In this document: positions 46,801-56,970 of the stretch, piece by piece
Layout of the letters: each line of letters starts with the position of its first letter
How positions within the stretch are numbered: position 1 is the first letter of the stretch
Source: Planctomycetia bacterium
GTDB lineage: Bacteria > Planctomycetota > Phycisphaerae > UBA1845 > Fen-1342
Assembly (NCBI GenBank): GCA_015709575.1
Contig: CP054190.1
Coordinates: 2,850,616 to 2,914,615, forward strand
Direction: 5' to 3'
Length of the DNA: 64,000 bases
Notes under the pieces: model-generated
What the model saw: only the letters and a program-made list of their open reading frames with translations
Databases searched by the model: none
Told to the model about the DNA's origin: nothing
Position numbers and translations under genes: made by a program

Positions 46801-48321
46801 ATGCGAATCGCCTGGGCCGGGCGGGCACTGCCCGGAGTCTTTCTTGTCGTCCTGGCCGGCTGCGCCAGCGTGAATCCGCGGCCGGACTATGAACGGGTTG
46901 AGCAGCACGTCGCGGACGCCGTAGGCGAGAACGCGCTCGCACCGGCGGACGATGCGGAGGCCGTGCGTGCCTTGGTGGCCGCGCGGCTGGAGGGCGGATT
47001 ATCCGCCGATGAAGCCGTGCAGGTATGCCTGCTGAACAATCCGCGCGTGCGTTCGGCTCTTCTGCGTGTCGGTATCGCCCGGGCAGAACTGGTGCAGGCA
47101 GGCCTGTTCCAGAATCCCTCGCTTTCGTTGTCGTTGCGTCTGCCCGACGGCGGCGGACTGAGCAACCTCGAACTCGGCATCGCGCAGAACATCGCGGAGC
47201 TGTGGCTGATTCCGATCCGCAAACGAGTCGCCGAGGGTGAGCTGGAGTCGGCCATTCTCGAAGTCGCGCGCGATTTGAGCGCGGTCGCGCTGGAGGCGCG
47301 GGCGGCGTATTACTCCGCTGTGGGCCTGGGTCGCGAGAAGGAGATCGTTGATGAGAATCGCGCCGTTGCCGAGCAGCTCCTCGATGCGGCCCTGGCGCGA
47401 ATGCAGGCGGGGTCCGGAAGTTCGATCGATGTCAATCTCGCGCGCTCGGAGTTCATGCAAACCGAAGTAGCGCTGCGCAATGCAGCGCTTGCAGCGTTCG
47501 AGGGGCGGCGATCACTGGCCGTGCTACTCGGAATTAAGACGCCACCCGACGATCTCGTGCTAACGGATAAGCTTCCCGACCCGCCCGCCTGGACCCTGAC
47601 ATCGGAAAGCCTCGTCAGCACCGCCGAAGCCAATCGGCTGGACCTGCGTGCGGCGACGTACTTCGTCGATGTAGCCGCCGCTCGTGTGCAACAGGAACAA
47701 CTGAGCGTCGTCGCAGACGTGGAAGTCGGCGTTGGATTCGAGCGCGACGCGCGCGGCCGGCGCGGCGACCGCCCGTGGCTGGCGGACACGTTGTGGGCGT
47801 CGGCTGAGGCCGGCGCGTTGACGGCGCCTTCGCTGCGGCCGCGCGAAAAACAGCCGACCGACACCATCCTCGGGCCCACGCTCAGTCTCGAAGTACCGCT
47901 GTTCGACCAGAACCAGGCGCAGATCGCGAAGGCCCAGTTCATCTACCAACAGGCGCTGCTGAATCGTGAAGCGCTGCTGCTGGACGTGACACAGGAGACG
48001 CGCGGCGCATTTCAACGGGCGCGAACGGCTTGGGATGTTGCGAATTACTACCGGGACAACTTTCTCCCACTGCTCCAGGAAAACCTGGAGCTTTCTCGAA
48101 CTGCGTATCGGGCTGGCAAGATCTCGCTGCTTTCGGTGCTGGAGGCGCAGAAACTCCTGCTTGCGTCGCGCGGCCGCTACGTCGAATCACTGCGGAACGC
48201 CGCGGTCGCTGTAACGGATTTGGAGAAGGCGGTCGGCACACCGCTCGCGCGCGTGCTGAGCGATGTTCCACCCGCGACGACGCAGCCCGCGTCCCGTCCA
48301 GCCACGGAGGTGCAACCATGA
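46801..48321 (+). CDS. TolC/CzcC-like outer-membrane efflux lipoprotein, cassette 2
   Basis: About 506 aa from ATG 46801, chosen because GGAG lies 8 bp upstream; ATG 46786 is the alternative. Lipobox VLAGC, then the same two TolC halves as the cassette 1 protein, with LSADEAVQVCLLNNPRVRSALL, QNIAELWLIPIRK, LEVPLFDQNQAQIAKAQF and SLLSVLEAQKLLLASRGRY. Overlaps the adaptor start by 4 bp. Acts as outer-membrane exit duct. Confidence 0.9.
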   Translation: MRIAWAGRALPGVFLVVLAGCASVNPRPDYERVEQHVADAVGENALAPADDAEAVRALVAARLEGGLSADEAVQVCLLNNPRVRSALLRVGIARAELVQAGLFQNPSLSLSLRLPDGGGLSNLELGIAQNIAELWLIPIRKRVAEGELESAILEVARDLSAVALEARAAYYSAVGLGREKEIVDENRAVAEQLLDAALARMQAGSGSSIDVNLARSEFMQTEVALRNAALAAFEGRRSLAVLLGIKTPPDDLVLTDKLPDPPAWTLTSESLVSTAEANRLDLRAATYFVDVAAARVQQEQLSVVADVEVGVGFERDARGRRGDRPWLADTLWASAEAGALTAPSLRPREKQPTDTILGPTLSLEVPLFDQNQAQIAKAQFIYQQALLNREALLLDVTQETRGAFQRARTAWDVANYYRDNFLPLLQENLELSRTAYRAGKISLLSVLEAQKLLLASRGRYVESLRNAAVAVTDLEKAVGTPLARVLSDVPPATTQPASRPATEVQP

Positions 48322-49808
48322 GTTTACCGTCGTTCATCCTGCTTATAATTCAGTTCCTGTTGGCTCTCTTCCTCGGAAACCTGGCCGGATGTACCCGCGA
48401 TCCAGCGGGCGGGCAGGCGAAGACGGGTGATGCGGCGCACAGCGAGGCGCCCGCGGCCACAAACCGAGTTGATGTGCCTGAAACCGTACGGCGGAACCTC
48501 GGCATCACGTTCGCCAAGGTCGAATCGCGGCCGGTGGCGCAGACAATTCGAGTTCCCGGCCAGTTTGAACTGCTGCCGGAAGCGCGGCGCGAATATCGCA
48601 CGATGCTTGCCGGTCGCGTCGAACTTCTGGTCAGGCAATACGACCGCGTCGAAGTGGGGATGCCGCTCTACCGGTTGGTATCGCCGGAGTGGCGCGACCT
48701 GCAAGCCAAGCTGACCGAGGCCGAATCCACGATCCGCCAGACCGAAGCCCGCGTTGCATCGATTCCCATACTGCTGAATGCTCACAAAGAGCACGAGGCA
48801 AGTCTGAGAACGAGCGCTGCGTTGTGGGAGAAACGGGTTGAACAGCTGGACCAGACGCGTGCATCCGGTGTCGTGACGGCGGAAGAGTACACCGTCGCAC
48901 AGACGACGCTGGCGTCGCAGCGGGCGCAGTTGTCGGAGACGCTGGAAAAGGAAGCCGAACTACAGGCCTCAAGTGCGGACGCACAGGCCCAGCATGACGC
49001 AGCTCACGCGCGTTTCCGGCTGCTGCTATCAACCGCGGCCGTGCTGCTCGGGACGGATGAACGCACACTCAGCGCCCCGTACGACCCGGACAATCACCTT
49101 CTGACCGGACTGCATCAGCACGATCCGGCGTCCTCACAGCCCGCGCCGCAATGGCACACGATCAAGGAAGTGGAACTCCGCGCGACGGCGCCAGGTGTAG
49201 TTCAATCACTGGACCTTACCAACGGGGCGTGGGCATCCGCCGGCAGCCTCGTGCTTGCAACCATTCAGCCGGATCGTCTTCGGTTCAAAGCAATGGGTAT
49301 GCAGAGCGATCTCACGCGGCTGCGAGACGGCCTTTCCGCGCGCATCGTTCCGCCCAAGGGCGGGTCGGTCGATTTACAGGACACGATGGAGGCGACGCTA
49401 ATCGTGGGTCTCAGCGCCGACCCGCAGGAACGAACGGTCGAGCTCGTTGCCGTGCCGTCGAAGCTTTCACCGTGGGCCCGCAGCGGCGTCAGCGCCCATC
49501 TGGAGATCATCACCGCGGGCGGTCAAAACGAACTCGCGATTCCGCTGTCGAGCGTCATTCAAGACGGACTCGCGAAGATCGTATTCCGACGCGATCCCCG
49601 GGACCCCGACAAGGCGATCCGCATGGAGGCCGATCTCGGCGTCAACGATGGCCGCTGGGTCGTCATCAGGAGCGGGGTGCGTGAGGGCGACGAGGTCGTT
49701 CTCGACGGCGTGTACCAACTAATGATCGCCACATCAGGAACGGTGGAAAAAGGCGGGCACTTCCACTCGGACGGTACGTTCCACGCCGGGGAGGACGAGA
49801 AGAAATGA
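48318..49808 (+). CDS. CzcB-like RND adaptor protein, cassette 2
   Basis: A 496-aa adaptor beginning at ATG 48318, which overlaps the outer-membrane factor stop. Signal and lipobox (LGNLAGC), then VDVPETVRRNLGITFAKVE, RTMLAGRVELLVRQYDRVE, the helical hairpin, and the C-terminal VVLDGVYQLMIATSG, each matching the cassette 1 adaptor. Overlaps the pump start by 4 bp, so the three subunits are translationally coupled. Confidence 0.9.
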   Translation: MSLPSFILLIIQFLLALFLGNLAGCTRDPAGGQAKTGDAAHSEAPAATNRVDVPETVRRNLGITFAKVESRPVAQTIRVPGQFELLPEARREYRTMLAGRVELLVRQYDRVEVGMPLYRLVSPEWRDLQAKLTEAESTIRQTEARVASIPILLNAHKEHEASLRTSAALWEKRVEQLDQTRASGVVTAEEYTVAQTTLASQRAQLSETLEKEAELQASSADAQAQHDAAHARFRLLLSTAAVLLGTDERTLSAPYDPDNHLLTGLHQHDPASSQPAPQWHTIKEVELRATAPGVVQSLDLTNGAWASAGSLVLATIQPDRLRFKAMGMQSDLTRLRDGLSARIVPPKGGSVDLQDTMEATLIVGLSADPQERTVELVAVPSKLSPWARSGVSAHLEIITAGGQNELAIPLSSVIQDGLAKIVFRRDPRDPDKAIRMEADLGVNDGRWVVIRSGVREGDEVVLDGVYQLMIATSGTVEKGGHFHSDGTFHAGEDEKK

Positions 49809-52800
49809 CCCAGCACACTAACCAGCCCGAAGGCGCTGCAGATCTTAACGGCGGCGGCATGCTGCAGCGGCTGATCGGGTTCTCACTCCAGTATTCGGGC
49901 CTGATCGTGATGATGTCTTTGCTGTTGCTCGGTTTTGCCGCGTTTCAGCTTCCAAAAATGCCGGTCGACGTCTTCCCCGAGTTGAATGCTCCGACCGTCA
50001 CCATCCTGACGGAGGCGGGTGGCCTGGCGGCCGACGAGGTCGAGCAGTACGTCACGTTTCCCATTGAAACTTCAGTGAACGGCCTGCCGGGAGTACGGCG
50101 CGTACGCAGCTCCAGCGCCATCGGTCTGTCGATAGTCTGGGTGGAGTTCGACTGGGGACAGGAAATCTACCGCGCGCGGCAACTGGTGTCGGAACGGCTC
50201 GCGTCGGTCCGAGAAGCGCTGCCGCCCGACACCCACGCGGAGATTACGCCGGTCACGTCGATCACGGGCGAAATCATGCTCTTGGCGCTGTCCTCACCTG
50301 ACGGAAGGGTGAAACCCCTGGAACTTCGTGCGTTCGCGGAATATGACCTCCGCAACCGTCTGCTGGCCGTCCCGGGCATTGCCCAAGTAGTCGCCATTGG
50401 CGGTGAATTGCCTGAATATCAGGTCAACATCCATCAGGACCGGATTGCGCTCTATCGGCTGACAACGCAGGACGTGGTCCAGGCGGCCCGTGCCGCGCAC
50501 AGCGCGGCGAGCGCTGGCTACCTGCCCAACGTGGATCGATTGGAATTGCCGGTCCGGCAGACGGCACGCGTGCAGAGCGTGGACGATATCAAGAACACCA
50601 TCATCAAGTATCACAACGGCGCGCCGGTGTTGATCGGTCAGGTGGCAGATGTAGCGCTCGGGCCGGCGCCCAAGCGCGGTACCGCGGCGGACCGCGCCAC
50701 CTCCGCCGTTGTGTTGACCGTTCAGAAGTCGCCGGGAACCAACACGCTTTCGTTGACCCAGGATGTGGATCGAGTGCTCGATGAAGTCGAGAAGTCTCTG
50801 CCTGCCGGAGTGGTGCTGAACCGCAAGGTGTTCCGGCAAGCCAACTTCATTCAGCGCTCGGTGGATAACGTCGTACAGGTTCTCAAGGAAGCGAGCGTCA
50901 TCGTTGCCATCATCCTAGTGCTGTTCTTGATGAACTTTCGAACGACGCTCATCACGCTGACAGCGCTGCCCATTTCTCTGGCCGTCGCGCTGCTGGCACT
51001 GTGGTGGTTCGGATTGACAATCAACGTGATGACGCTGGGAGGTCTGGCCGTCGCCATCGGCGTTCTCGTGGATGACGCCATTATTGACGTGGAGAACGTC
51101 TTTCGACGATTACGCGAGAACGGGATGAAGCCTGAGGCGCAACGGAGGCCGTTCGTCGGCGTCATCTTCGACGCCAGCAACGAAATCCGGCCCGCGATGG
51201 TGCTCGCGACGATCATCATCGTCGTGGTGTTCATTCCGCTGCTGTTCCTGCAGGGGCTTGAAGGCCGGTTTTTCCGGCCGCTCGGCATCACGTACATCAT
51301 TTCCATTCTGGCGTCGCTGGTGGTTGCCCTGACGCTGACGCCTGCGCTTTGCAAGTTGCTGCTGCGCGGCAAGCTTGGCAGCGGCGAGCACAAGGACGGT
51401 TTCTTCGTTCGCTGGCTGAAGCGCCGCTACGAGCCGTCGCTGCGCTGGTCAATCCGGCACCGTGGATTCGTTCTGGGAACAGCGGGAGTCGTGACCGCGC
51501 TGTCGCTGTGGCTGGGGAGCACGTTCGGCACCAGCTTCTTGCCGTCTTTCAACGAAGGCACGTTCACGGTGTTCCTGTTCGCGCCGCCGGGCACGTCGCT
51601 GGCCGAAAGCGACCGTATGGCACGGGGGATCGAAGAGCGACTCACGCAACTCGAAGGTGTCGAGAGCGTCACGCGGCGAACCGGACGCGCCGAGCGCGAC
51701 GAGCACGCCGAGCCGCCCAGCAGTTCCGAGATCGAAGTCACCGTCGGTCCGGGCGCGTCGAAAGAACAGGTGCGGGAGCGCATTGACGAAGTGCTCGCCA
51801 ATGTGCCGGGCATCACGACAATGGTCGGTCAGCCGATCGAGCATCGACTGTCGCACATTCTGTCGGGAACCCCGGCTGCGATTGCGATCAACGTATTCGG
51901 CGACGATCTCAACAAGCTCCGGCAGATCGCCAAGGAAATCGAGACGGCACTGAAGCCTTTGCCCGGCACGCGCGACGTGGCGGCCAACCGCGAAGTGACC
52001 GTTACCTCACTGCCCATTCGATATCGCCACCAGGATCTCGCCGCCGCTGGACTAACCCCTGCTGCCGCAGCCGAGCAGGTGCAGCAGGCCATCTATGGCG
52101 AAAACGTCGCCACGGTGAATCAGGGAGTGCGACGGTACGACATGGTTGTGCGGCTCGCCCCGGAGGAGCGGGAGAGCATCGCGCAGCTTGCCGGGCTGCG
52201 GCTTCGCGGCGTCGGCGGCGCAACCGTTCGACTCGAAGAGGTCGCCGACCTGGGGCCGGAGCGCACGCCAAACCTGATCGCACGTGAGAACGCGCGGCGC
52301 AAGGCGCTCATCTCGTGCAACGTTGCGGAGGGCTACAACCTCGGCCAATTGGTCGAACAGGTGCGCGCAAAAGTCGACCCGATCGTGGCGCGAGCAGGCT
52401 ACAGCGTCCACTACGGCGGGCAGTTTGAGGCCCAGCAATCCGCAGCGCAGACGATTCTCATCGCTGGCGTCGGCGTCATCGTCGTCATGCTGATGCTCCT
52501 TCAACTCTCGACCGGCTCGTTGCGGGCTGCTGTTCTGGTGATGATCAATCTGCCACTCGCCATCATCGGCGGCATCGTCGCCATCTACCTGACCGAAGCG
52601 GCCAATCCGCTGGCGAACACGCTGTCTCTCTTCGGCCTGTCACGCGCGATGTACGAAGCGCCGGTGATTTCGATCGCCAGCATGGTGGGCTTTATCACGC
52701 TCTTTGGCATCGCCGTCCGCAACGGCTTGCTGCTCGTAAATCACTACCAGCACGTGATGCAAATCGACGGCTTGCCGCTCGGAGAGGCCATCGTGCAGGG

Positions 52801-53092
52801 CTCGATGGAGCGGCTCGTGCCGATTCTGATGACCGCGCTCTCTGCGGCGCTCGGTCTGGTCCCGCTCGCACTTGCGAAGGGTGAGCCGGGCAGCGAGCTG
52901 TTGGCGCCGCTGGCCATTGTTGTGCTGGGCGGACTAATCACCTCTACGTTTCTGAATCTCGTTGTCGTGCCGGCGGGCTATTCGCTGGTCTTCGGCCTGA
53001 AGCGTTCGACCTCTGATCCGCGCGGCGTATTCAGCCGGCTCGTGGGAGCCGTGCTGCGTCGCCGTGTCCAACCCACTGTGAAAGGGAGCTGA
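49805..53092 (+). CDS. CzcA-like heavy-metal RND efflux pump, cassette 2
   Basis: A 1095-aa pump, close paralogue of the one at 18211-21465, with MPVDVFPELNAPTV, FPIETSVNGLPGVR and the helix 4 signature AIGVLVDDAIIDVEN (Asp423, Asp424). It has an N-terminal extension of about 18 residues relative to its paralogue. Presumably exports the same ion class as cassette 1. The His-rich lipoprotein follows after 6 bp. Confidence 0.92.
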   Translation: MTQHTNQPEGAADLNGGGMLQRLIGFSLQYSGLIVMMSLLLLGFAAFQLPKMPVDVFPELNAPTVTILTEAGGLAADEVEQYVTFPIETSVNGLPGVRRVRSSSAIGLSIVWVEFDWGQEIYRARQLVSERLASVREALPPDTHAEITPVTSITGEIMLLALSSPDGRVKPLELRAFAEYDLRNRLLAVPGIAQVVAIGGELPEYQVNIHQDRIALYRLTTQDVVQAARAAHSAASAGYLPNVDRLELPVRQTARVQSVDDIKNTIIKYHNGAPVLIGQVADVALGPAPKRGTAADRATSAVVLTVQKSPGTNTLSLTQDVDRVLDEVEKSLPAGVVLNRKVFRQANFIQRSVDNVVQVLKEASVIVAIILVLFLMNFRTTLITLTALPISLAVALLALWWFGLTINVMTLGGLAVAIGVLVDDAIIDVENVFRRLRENGMKPEAQRRPFVGVIFDASNEIRPAMVLATIIIVVVFIPLLFLQGLEGRFFRPLGITYIISILASLVVALTLTPALCKLLLRGKLGSGEHKDGFFVRWLKRRYEPSLRWSIRHRGFVLGTAGVVTALSLWLGSTFGTSFLPSFNEGTFTVFLFAPPGTSLAESDRMARGIEERLTQLEGVESVTRRTGRAERDEHAEPPSSSEIEVTVGPGASKEQVRERIDEVLANVPGITTMVGQPIEHRLSHILSGTPAAIAINVFGDDLNKLRQIAKEIETALKPLPGTRDVAANREVTVTSLPIRYRHQDLAAAGLTPAAAAEQVQQAIYGENVATVNQGVRRYDMVVRLAPEERESIAQLAGLRLRGVGGATVRLEEVADLGPERTPNLIARENARRKALISCNVAEGYNLGQLVEQVRAKVDPIVARAGYSVHYGGQFEAQQSAAQTILIAGVGVIVVMLMLLQLSTGSLRAAVLVMINLPLAIIGGIVAIYLTEAANPLANTLSLFGLSRAMYEAPVISIASMVGFITLFGIAVRNGLLLVNHYQHVMQIDGLPLGEAIVQGSMERLVPILMTALSAALGLVPLALAKGEPGSELLAPLAIVVLGGLITSTFLNLVVVPAGYSLVFGLKRSTSDPRGVFSRLVGAVLRRRVQPTVKGS

Positions 53093-53098
53093 TTCGTC

Positions 53099-53614
53099 AT
53101 GCGCACACTCATTCTCGCTTCGATGTTGTCCGTCGCGGTCGCGCTGGCAGGCTGCGAACGCAAGCCGGAATCCACCAAGCCCGCGGCCGGCGGATCGTCC
53201 GGCGCAGCCAAGCAGGACGATCATGACCACAAGCCCGGCGAGAAGGACGATCACGATCATGGCAAGGAGGCCGACACGCACGGTGCTCATGGCCCGTCGA
53301 TTGAATTGGGAGAGGCAACCATCAACGGCATGAAGGTGAAAGCCGCGCGCGACGCGGGCGACATCAAGCCCGGCGGCGACGCGGCAGTCGACGTGTGGAT
53401 CGATGGCGGCCTCGGAAACGCCGCGGCTGTGCGGTTCTGGATCGGCACGGAGGATGCGAAAGGCTCGATCAAAGCCAAGGCGGAAGTCGAAGAAGGCAAG
53501 TGGCACACGCACGCGGAAGTGCCCGCCCCGTTGCCCGCCGCGAGCAAACTGTGGGTCGAAATCGAGGGCAAGGACGGCAAGAAGGGCGTCGCCTCCTTCG
53601 AACTCAAGAAATAG
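53099..53614 (+). CDS. His-rich lipoprotein of efflux cassette 2
   Basis: 171 aa; lipobox ALAGC, a His/Asp/Lys linker (DDHDHKPGEKDDHDHGKEAD) with many possible metal ligands, and the same C-terminal beta-domain as the cassette 1 lipoprotein (VDVWIDGGLGNAAAVRFWIG, WHTHAEVP). GGGAG precedes the start. The N-terminal linker is more His-rich than in the paralogue, while the folded domain is conserved. Confidence 0.78.
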   Translation: MRTLILASMLSVAVALAGCERKPESTKPAAGGSSGAAKQDDHDHKPGEKDDHDHGKEADTHGAHGPSIELGEATINGMKVKAARDAGDIKPGGDAAVDVWIDGGLGNAAAVRFWIGTEDAKGSIKAKAEVEEGKWHTHAEVPAPLPAASKLWVEIEGKDGKKGVASFELKK

Positions 53615-53626
53615 GCGGACTGCTCC

Positions 53627-55837
53627 ATGACGGACGGCTCTCCGGCCGCCGCTGACCCGCGACCGATGCGCGTGGACCGGCTCGTTCTGCGCATCCACGG
53701 AATGCACTGCGCCGAGGAAGTCGCCGCAATTCGACAGGAACTCGGCGGGCGAGCGGGCGTACGCGCTCTGGACTTCGACATCCTCAATGCGAAACTCTCG
53801 GCGACGTACGAACCGCACGTCATCGCACCGGATTCGATCGCTGCATCAATCCGCAAGCTAGGCATGGGCGCCGAGCCGTGGAGCGAAGCGCGTGCCGCCC
53901 CGGCCGGCGCGAAGCCCGCCATCGACGGACGCCTGATCGCGACAATCGCGAGCGGCGCGCTGCTGATCGTCGGGACGCTGTTGCATGCCGTTCAGCAGGG
54001 CTGGGCCGCGGTATTCGGCGCAGCGGCCCGAGAAACTGTGCCGATTCTCGCCGTTGTCGCGTACATGGCGGCAACCGTTGCCGGCGCGTGGTTCGTCGCC
54101 CCCAAGGCGTTTCTCGCGTTGCGAAGAATTCGCGCGGACATGAACCTGCTCATGACCGTCGCTGTCGTCGGCGCGATCGCGATCGGCGAATACCTGGAGG
54201 CGGCTGCGGTTGCGTTTCTCTTCGCGTTATCGCTGACGCTCGAATTCTGGAGCGTCGGACGCGCCCGCCGCGCCGTCGCGGCTTTGATGGCGCTCAGTCC
54301 ACCGCGGGCCACGGTTCTGTCAGCGGACGGGCGAGAAGAGTCGCGCGACGTGACCGACGTGCCGGTCGGCAGCACAGTCGTCATCAAGCCGGGCGAGAAG
54401 TTCCCGCTCGACGGCCGCATTACGAAAGGCGAGACGACCGCCGACCAGGCACCCATCACCGGTGAATCACGCCCGGTTCCCAAAACAGTCGGGGACGACG
54501 TTTTTGCCGGCACGATCAATGAGGACGGTGCGGTCGAGCTAATCACTACAAAGGTTGCCGCGGACACGACCTTGGCCCGGATCACCCGCATGGTCGGTGA
54601 CGCGCAGGCCAAGCGCGCGCCCAGCGAACAGTGGGTCGAGACATTCGCCCGCTACTACACACCCACCGTGATGCTGCTCGCCATCCTGGTTGCGGCGATT
54701 CCGCCCATGCTCTTCGGAGGGGCATTCGCATATTGGATCTACCAGGCGCTGGTGCTGCTCGTGATCGCCTGCCCCTGCGCGCTGGTGATCTCCACGCCCG
54801 TCAGCATAGTGGCCGCGCTGGCCAGCGCTGCCCGGCATGGTGTCCTGATCAAGGGCGGACTGCACGTCGAGACCCCGGCGCGGCTGAAGGCCATCGCGCT
54901 CGACAAGACCGGCACGCTCACCGAAGGCCAGCCGCAGGTGCAGCAGGTCGTTCCGCTGGCCGGGCACGATGAGCGCGAGCTGCTCGAAATCGCCTCCGCG
55001 ATCGAGCAGCGGTCGGAGCATCCGCTGGCACGGGCAATCGTCCGCTTCGCCGATTCCAAGAGCGTGCGACCCACGCCGGTGGGTGACTACCAGACACTGA
55101 AAGGCAAGGGCGCAACGGCCATGCTCAACGGCAACGCCGTCTGGATCGGCTCGCATCGGCTGCTGGAAGAGCGGGCCCAGGAATCGCCCGAGATGCACGC
55201 GCAGTTGGAGGCCCTGTCGGCCGCCGGCGCGAGCATCGTCGTCGTCGGGAATGACGATCACGTCTGCGGCTTCATCGCCGTGTCCGACCGCGTACGTGAC
55301 GCCTCGCCGACGACGGTGGCCGCGCTGCGGGCGGCCGGCATCGAGCACGTCATCATGCTGACCGGCGACAACCACGGGACCGCGCGGGCCGTCGCGGCGG
55401 AGACCGGCGTGGACGAGGTGCGGGCCGAGCTGCTGCCCGAGCAGAAAGTCGCGGCCATCGAGGAGTTAGTAACGCGCTACGGCGCGGTCGCGATGGTCGG
55501 CGACGGCGTGAACGATGCCCCCGCCCTGGCCCGCTCGACGCTCGGAATCGCGATGGGCGCGGCCGGCACGGACGCGGCCCTGGAGACGGCCGACGTGGCC
55601 CTGATGAGCGACGACCTGTCACGCCTGCCGTGGCTGATCCGCCACTCGCGCCGCACGCTGAACGTCATCCGGCACAACATCGTCGCGTCGCTGACGGTGA
55701 AGGCCGCGTTCATCCTGCTGACGCTGGCCGGGTACGCGAGCCTGTGGGCGGCGATCGCGGCCGACACGGGGATGTCGCTGGTGGTGGTGTTCAACGCCCT
55801 GCGGCTGCTCGGCGAGCGAAAGACCGCCGCGAAATGA
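53627..55837 (+). CDS. P1B-type heavy-metal-exporting ATPase (Zn/Cd/Pb type)
   Basis: A 736-aa cation pump that exports metal from the cytoplasm to the periplasm. An N-terminal HMA-like domain has GMHCAEE (Cys28) instead of GMxCxxC, common in Zn/Cd/Pb ATPases. Then membrane helices, the TGES actuator loop, CPC at 382-384, the phosphorylation site DKTGT at Asp426, a His-Pro motif SEHPLA, and GDGVNDAP with Asp626. It starts 12 bp after the lipoprotein, so it probably belongs to the cassette 2 operon: it would load the periplasm, from which the RND pump removes the metal across the outer membrane. Confidence 0.92.
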   Translation: MTDGSPAAADPRPMRVDRLVLRIHGMHCAEEVAAIRQELGGRAGVRALDFDILNAKLSATYEPHVIAPDSIAASIRKLGMGAEPWSEARAAPAGAKPAIDGRLIATIASGALLIVGTLLHAVQQGWAAVFGAAARETVPILAVVAYMAATVAGAWFVAPKAFLALRRIRADMNLLMTVAVVGAIAIGEYLEAAAVAFLFALSLTLEFWSVGRARRAVAALMALSPPRATVLSADGREESRDVTDVPVGSTVVIKPGEKFPLDGRITKGETTADQAPITGESRPVPKTVGDDVFAGTINEDGAVELITTKVAADTTLARITRMVGDAQAKRAPSEQWVETFARYYTPTVMLLAILVAAIPPMLFGGAFAYWIYQALVLLVIACPCALVISTPVSIVAALASAARHGVLIKGGLHVETPARLKAIALDKTGTLTEGQPQVQQVVPLAGHDERELLEIASAIEQRSEHPLARAIVRFADSKSVRPTPVGDYQTLKGKGATAMLNGNAVWIGSHRLLEERAQESPEMHAQLEALSAAGASIVVVGNDDHVCGFIAVSDRVRDASPTTVAALRAAGIEHVIMLTGDNHGTARAVAAETGVDEVRAELLPEQKVAAIEELVTRYGAVAMVGDGVNDAPALARSTLGIAMGAAGTDAALETADVALMSDDLSRLPWLIRHSRRTLNVIRHNIVASLTVKAAFILLTLAGYASLWAAIAADTGMSLVVVFNALRLLGERKTAAK

Positions 55838-55847
55838 GCCGGAACCG

Positions 55848-56126
55848 ATGAACGCGCGAAGGCGGCCGCGCCGCACGAAAGCGTGGCGCGGGTCAAAACC
55901 GCCGCCGGGCGTACGGAACCTTCTTGCGTGGCTGCTCCCATTCGCAGCGATTTCGACGCTGACCGACTGGATGGTCGCCGCTCAAGTGTTTGAGCACTAC
56001 GAGCGACACGGTCATGTCTGGTTCCCCGGCGTCGGAACGGCATTCGCGCTTTCCGTGAGCGTCACGACAATCGCGATTCCGTTTCTCTGGCTCCAGGCCC
56101 GCAAAGCGGCGAAAAGCCGACGATGA
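55848..56126 (+). CDS. Small two-helix membrane protein behind the ATPase
   Basis: 92 aa: a basic N-terminus, membrane helix about 24-46 (LLAWLLPFAAISTLTDWMVA), a loop with HYERHGHVWFPG, a second helix about 64-84 and a basic tail. No family recognised. Position 10 bp after the ATPase suggests the same operon. Confidence 0.55.
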   Translation: MNARRRPRRTKAWRGSKPPPGVRNLLAWLLPFAAISTLTDWMVAAQVFEHYERHGHVWFPGVGTAFALSVSVTTIAIPFLWLQARKAAKSRR

Positions 56127-56214
56127 ACACGAGCAATCCGGGGGTCGTGCGTCATCAGCTCGAACGCGACCGTGCTGCCGCCAGCACTTTTCCGTGAACC
56201 CAGTCAGGGTCCGC

Positions 56215-56970
56215 TTAGCGCGGGTGCGGCACGCGAACTTGCGCACCTGCCGCGACGGACACGCGTTCGACATGCCCGGTAACCGTTCTTCCTTCATGCT
56301 CCAGCACGGCATGAACGTGAATGCGCGTCCCGTGATGCGTCATGTCCCCTTCCCGGCCCGTCGCGAAGAAACCGACCAGTTTGCCGCGGGTCGGGCGGTC
56401 CAACCGCAGCTGATACGCCGCCCGGGGCCCCGATTTTGCGCCAGCCTCGTCGTGCGCGCCCGCCAGTGGACATTCCCCGTTGATGACGTGCATGTCGAGC
56501 GCGGTCAGCTCTCCTTCCACGACAAACGGAAACGGCTCATCGTCCGCGACGCCGGCGTTCCGGGCGATCTCCTCGACAGTCGTTTCCAGTTCGCGGTCGC
56601 CGGCCGCGGACCCAAGCGCCGCACCGTGCCAACGCTCGACATAGGCGAGCGTAAGCAGCGTTGCCCGGTCCCCGGGTACTGGTGGCCCCGAGGCGAGCAC
56701 ACCGTCACGCACGCGCGACACCAGCGCAACGCCGTCCACGATCGAGACCTCCCTGTCCAGGTCGGCGAGTGCGCCGACGGCATGCGCGTGTGGGCGAACC
56801 GTTACCTCGGACAGTGCGATGCGCGGCTGTAACTGGCCGTTGCGGAGCACTTCACGCATGCGCCCGTACTGCGTAACTTGAGTCGCAGGCGCGTTACAGC
56901 CCGCGGCGCAGGCGAGCGCCGCCGCGACGAAAGTCAGACCGAACCGGGACGGCGTCGTCGATGGCATCAT
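56215..56970 (-). CDS. Lipoprotein with acetolactate-decarboxylase-like domain, copy 1
   Basis: 251 aa from ATG 56970 (a second ATG follows at once); lipobox ACAAGC. The mature part follows alpha-acetolactate decarboxylase landmarks: GALADLDREVSIVDG near the start, FPFVVEGEL in the middle, and THHGTRIHVHAVL...GHVERV, matching the HxH-(n)-H zinc-binding pattern. The basic residue expected before the xEG strand is Val here, so classical catalysis may be lost. Exported location and proximity to metal-efflux genes are unusual for a decarboxylase. Paralogue at 58933-59664. Confidence 0.6.
   Translation of the reverse strand: MMPSTTPSRFGLTFVAAALACAAGCNAPATQVTQYGRMREVLRNGQLQPRIALSEVTVRPHAHAVGALADLDREVSIVDGVALVSRVRDGVLASGPPVPGDRATLLTLAYVERWHGAALGSAAGDRELETTVEEIARNAGVADDEPFPFVVEGELTALDMHVINGECPLAGAHDEAGAKSGPRAAYQLRLDRPTRGKLVGFFATGREGDMTHHGTRIHVHAVLEHEGRTVTGHVERVSVAAGAQVRVPHPR

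Noticed and set aside
52934-53818. 294-codon minus-strand frame over the cassette 2 lipoprotein
   Set aside because: Antisense shadow of two well-supported genes.
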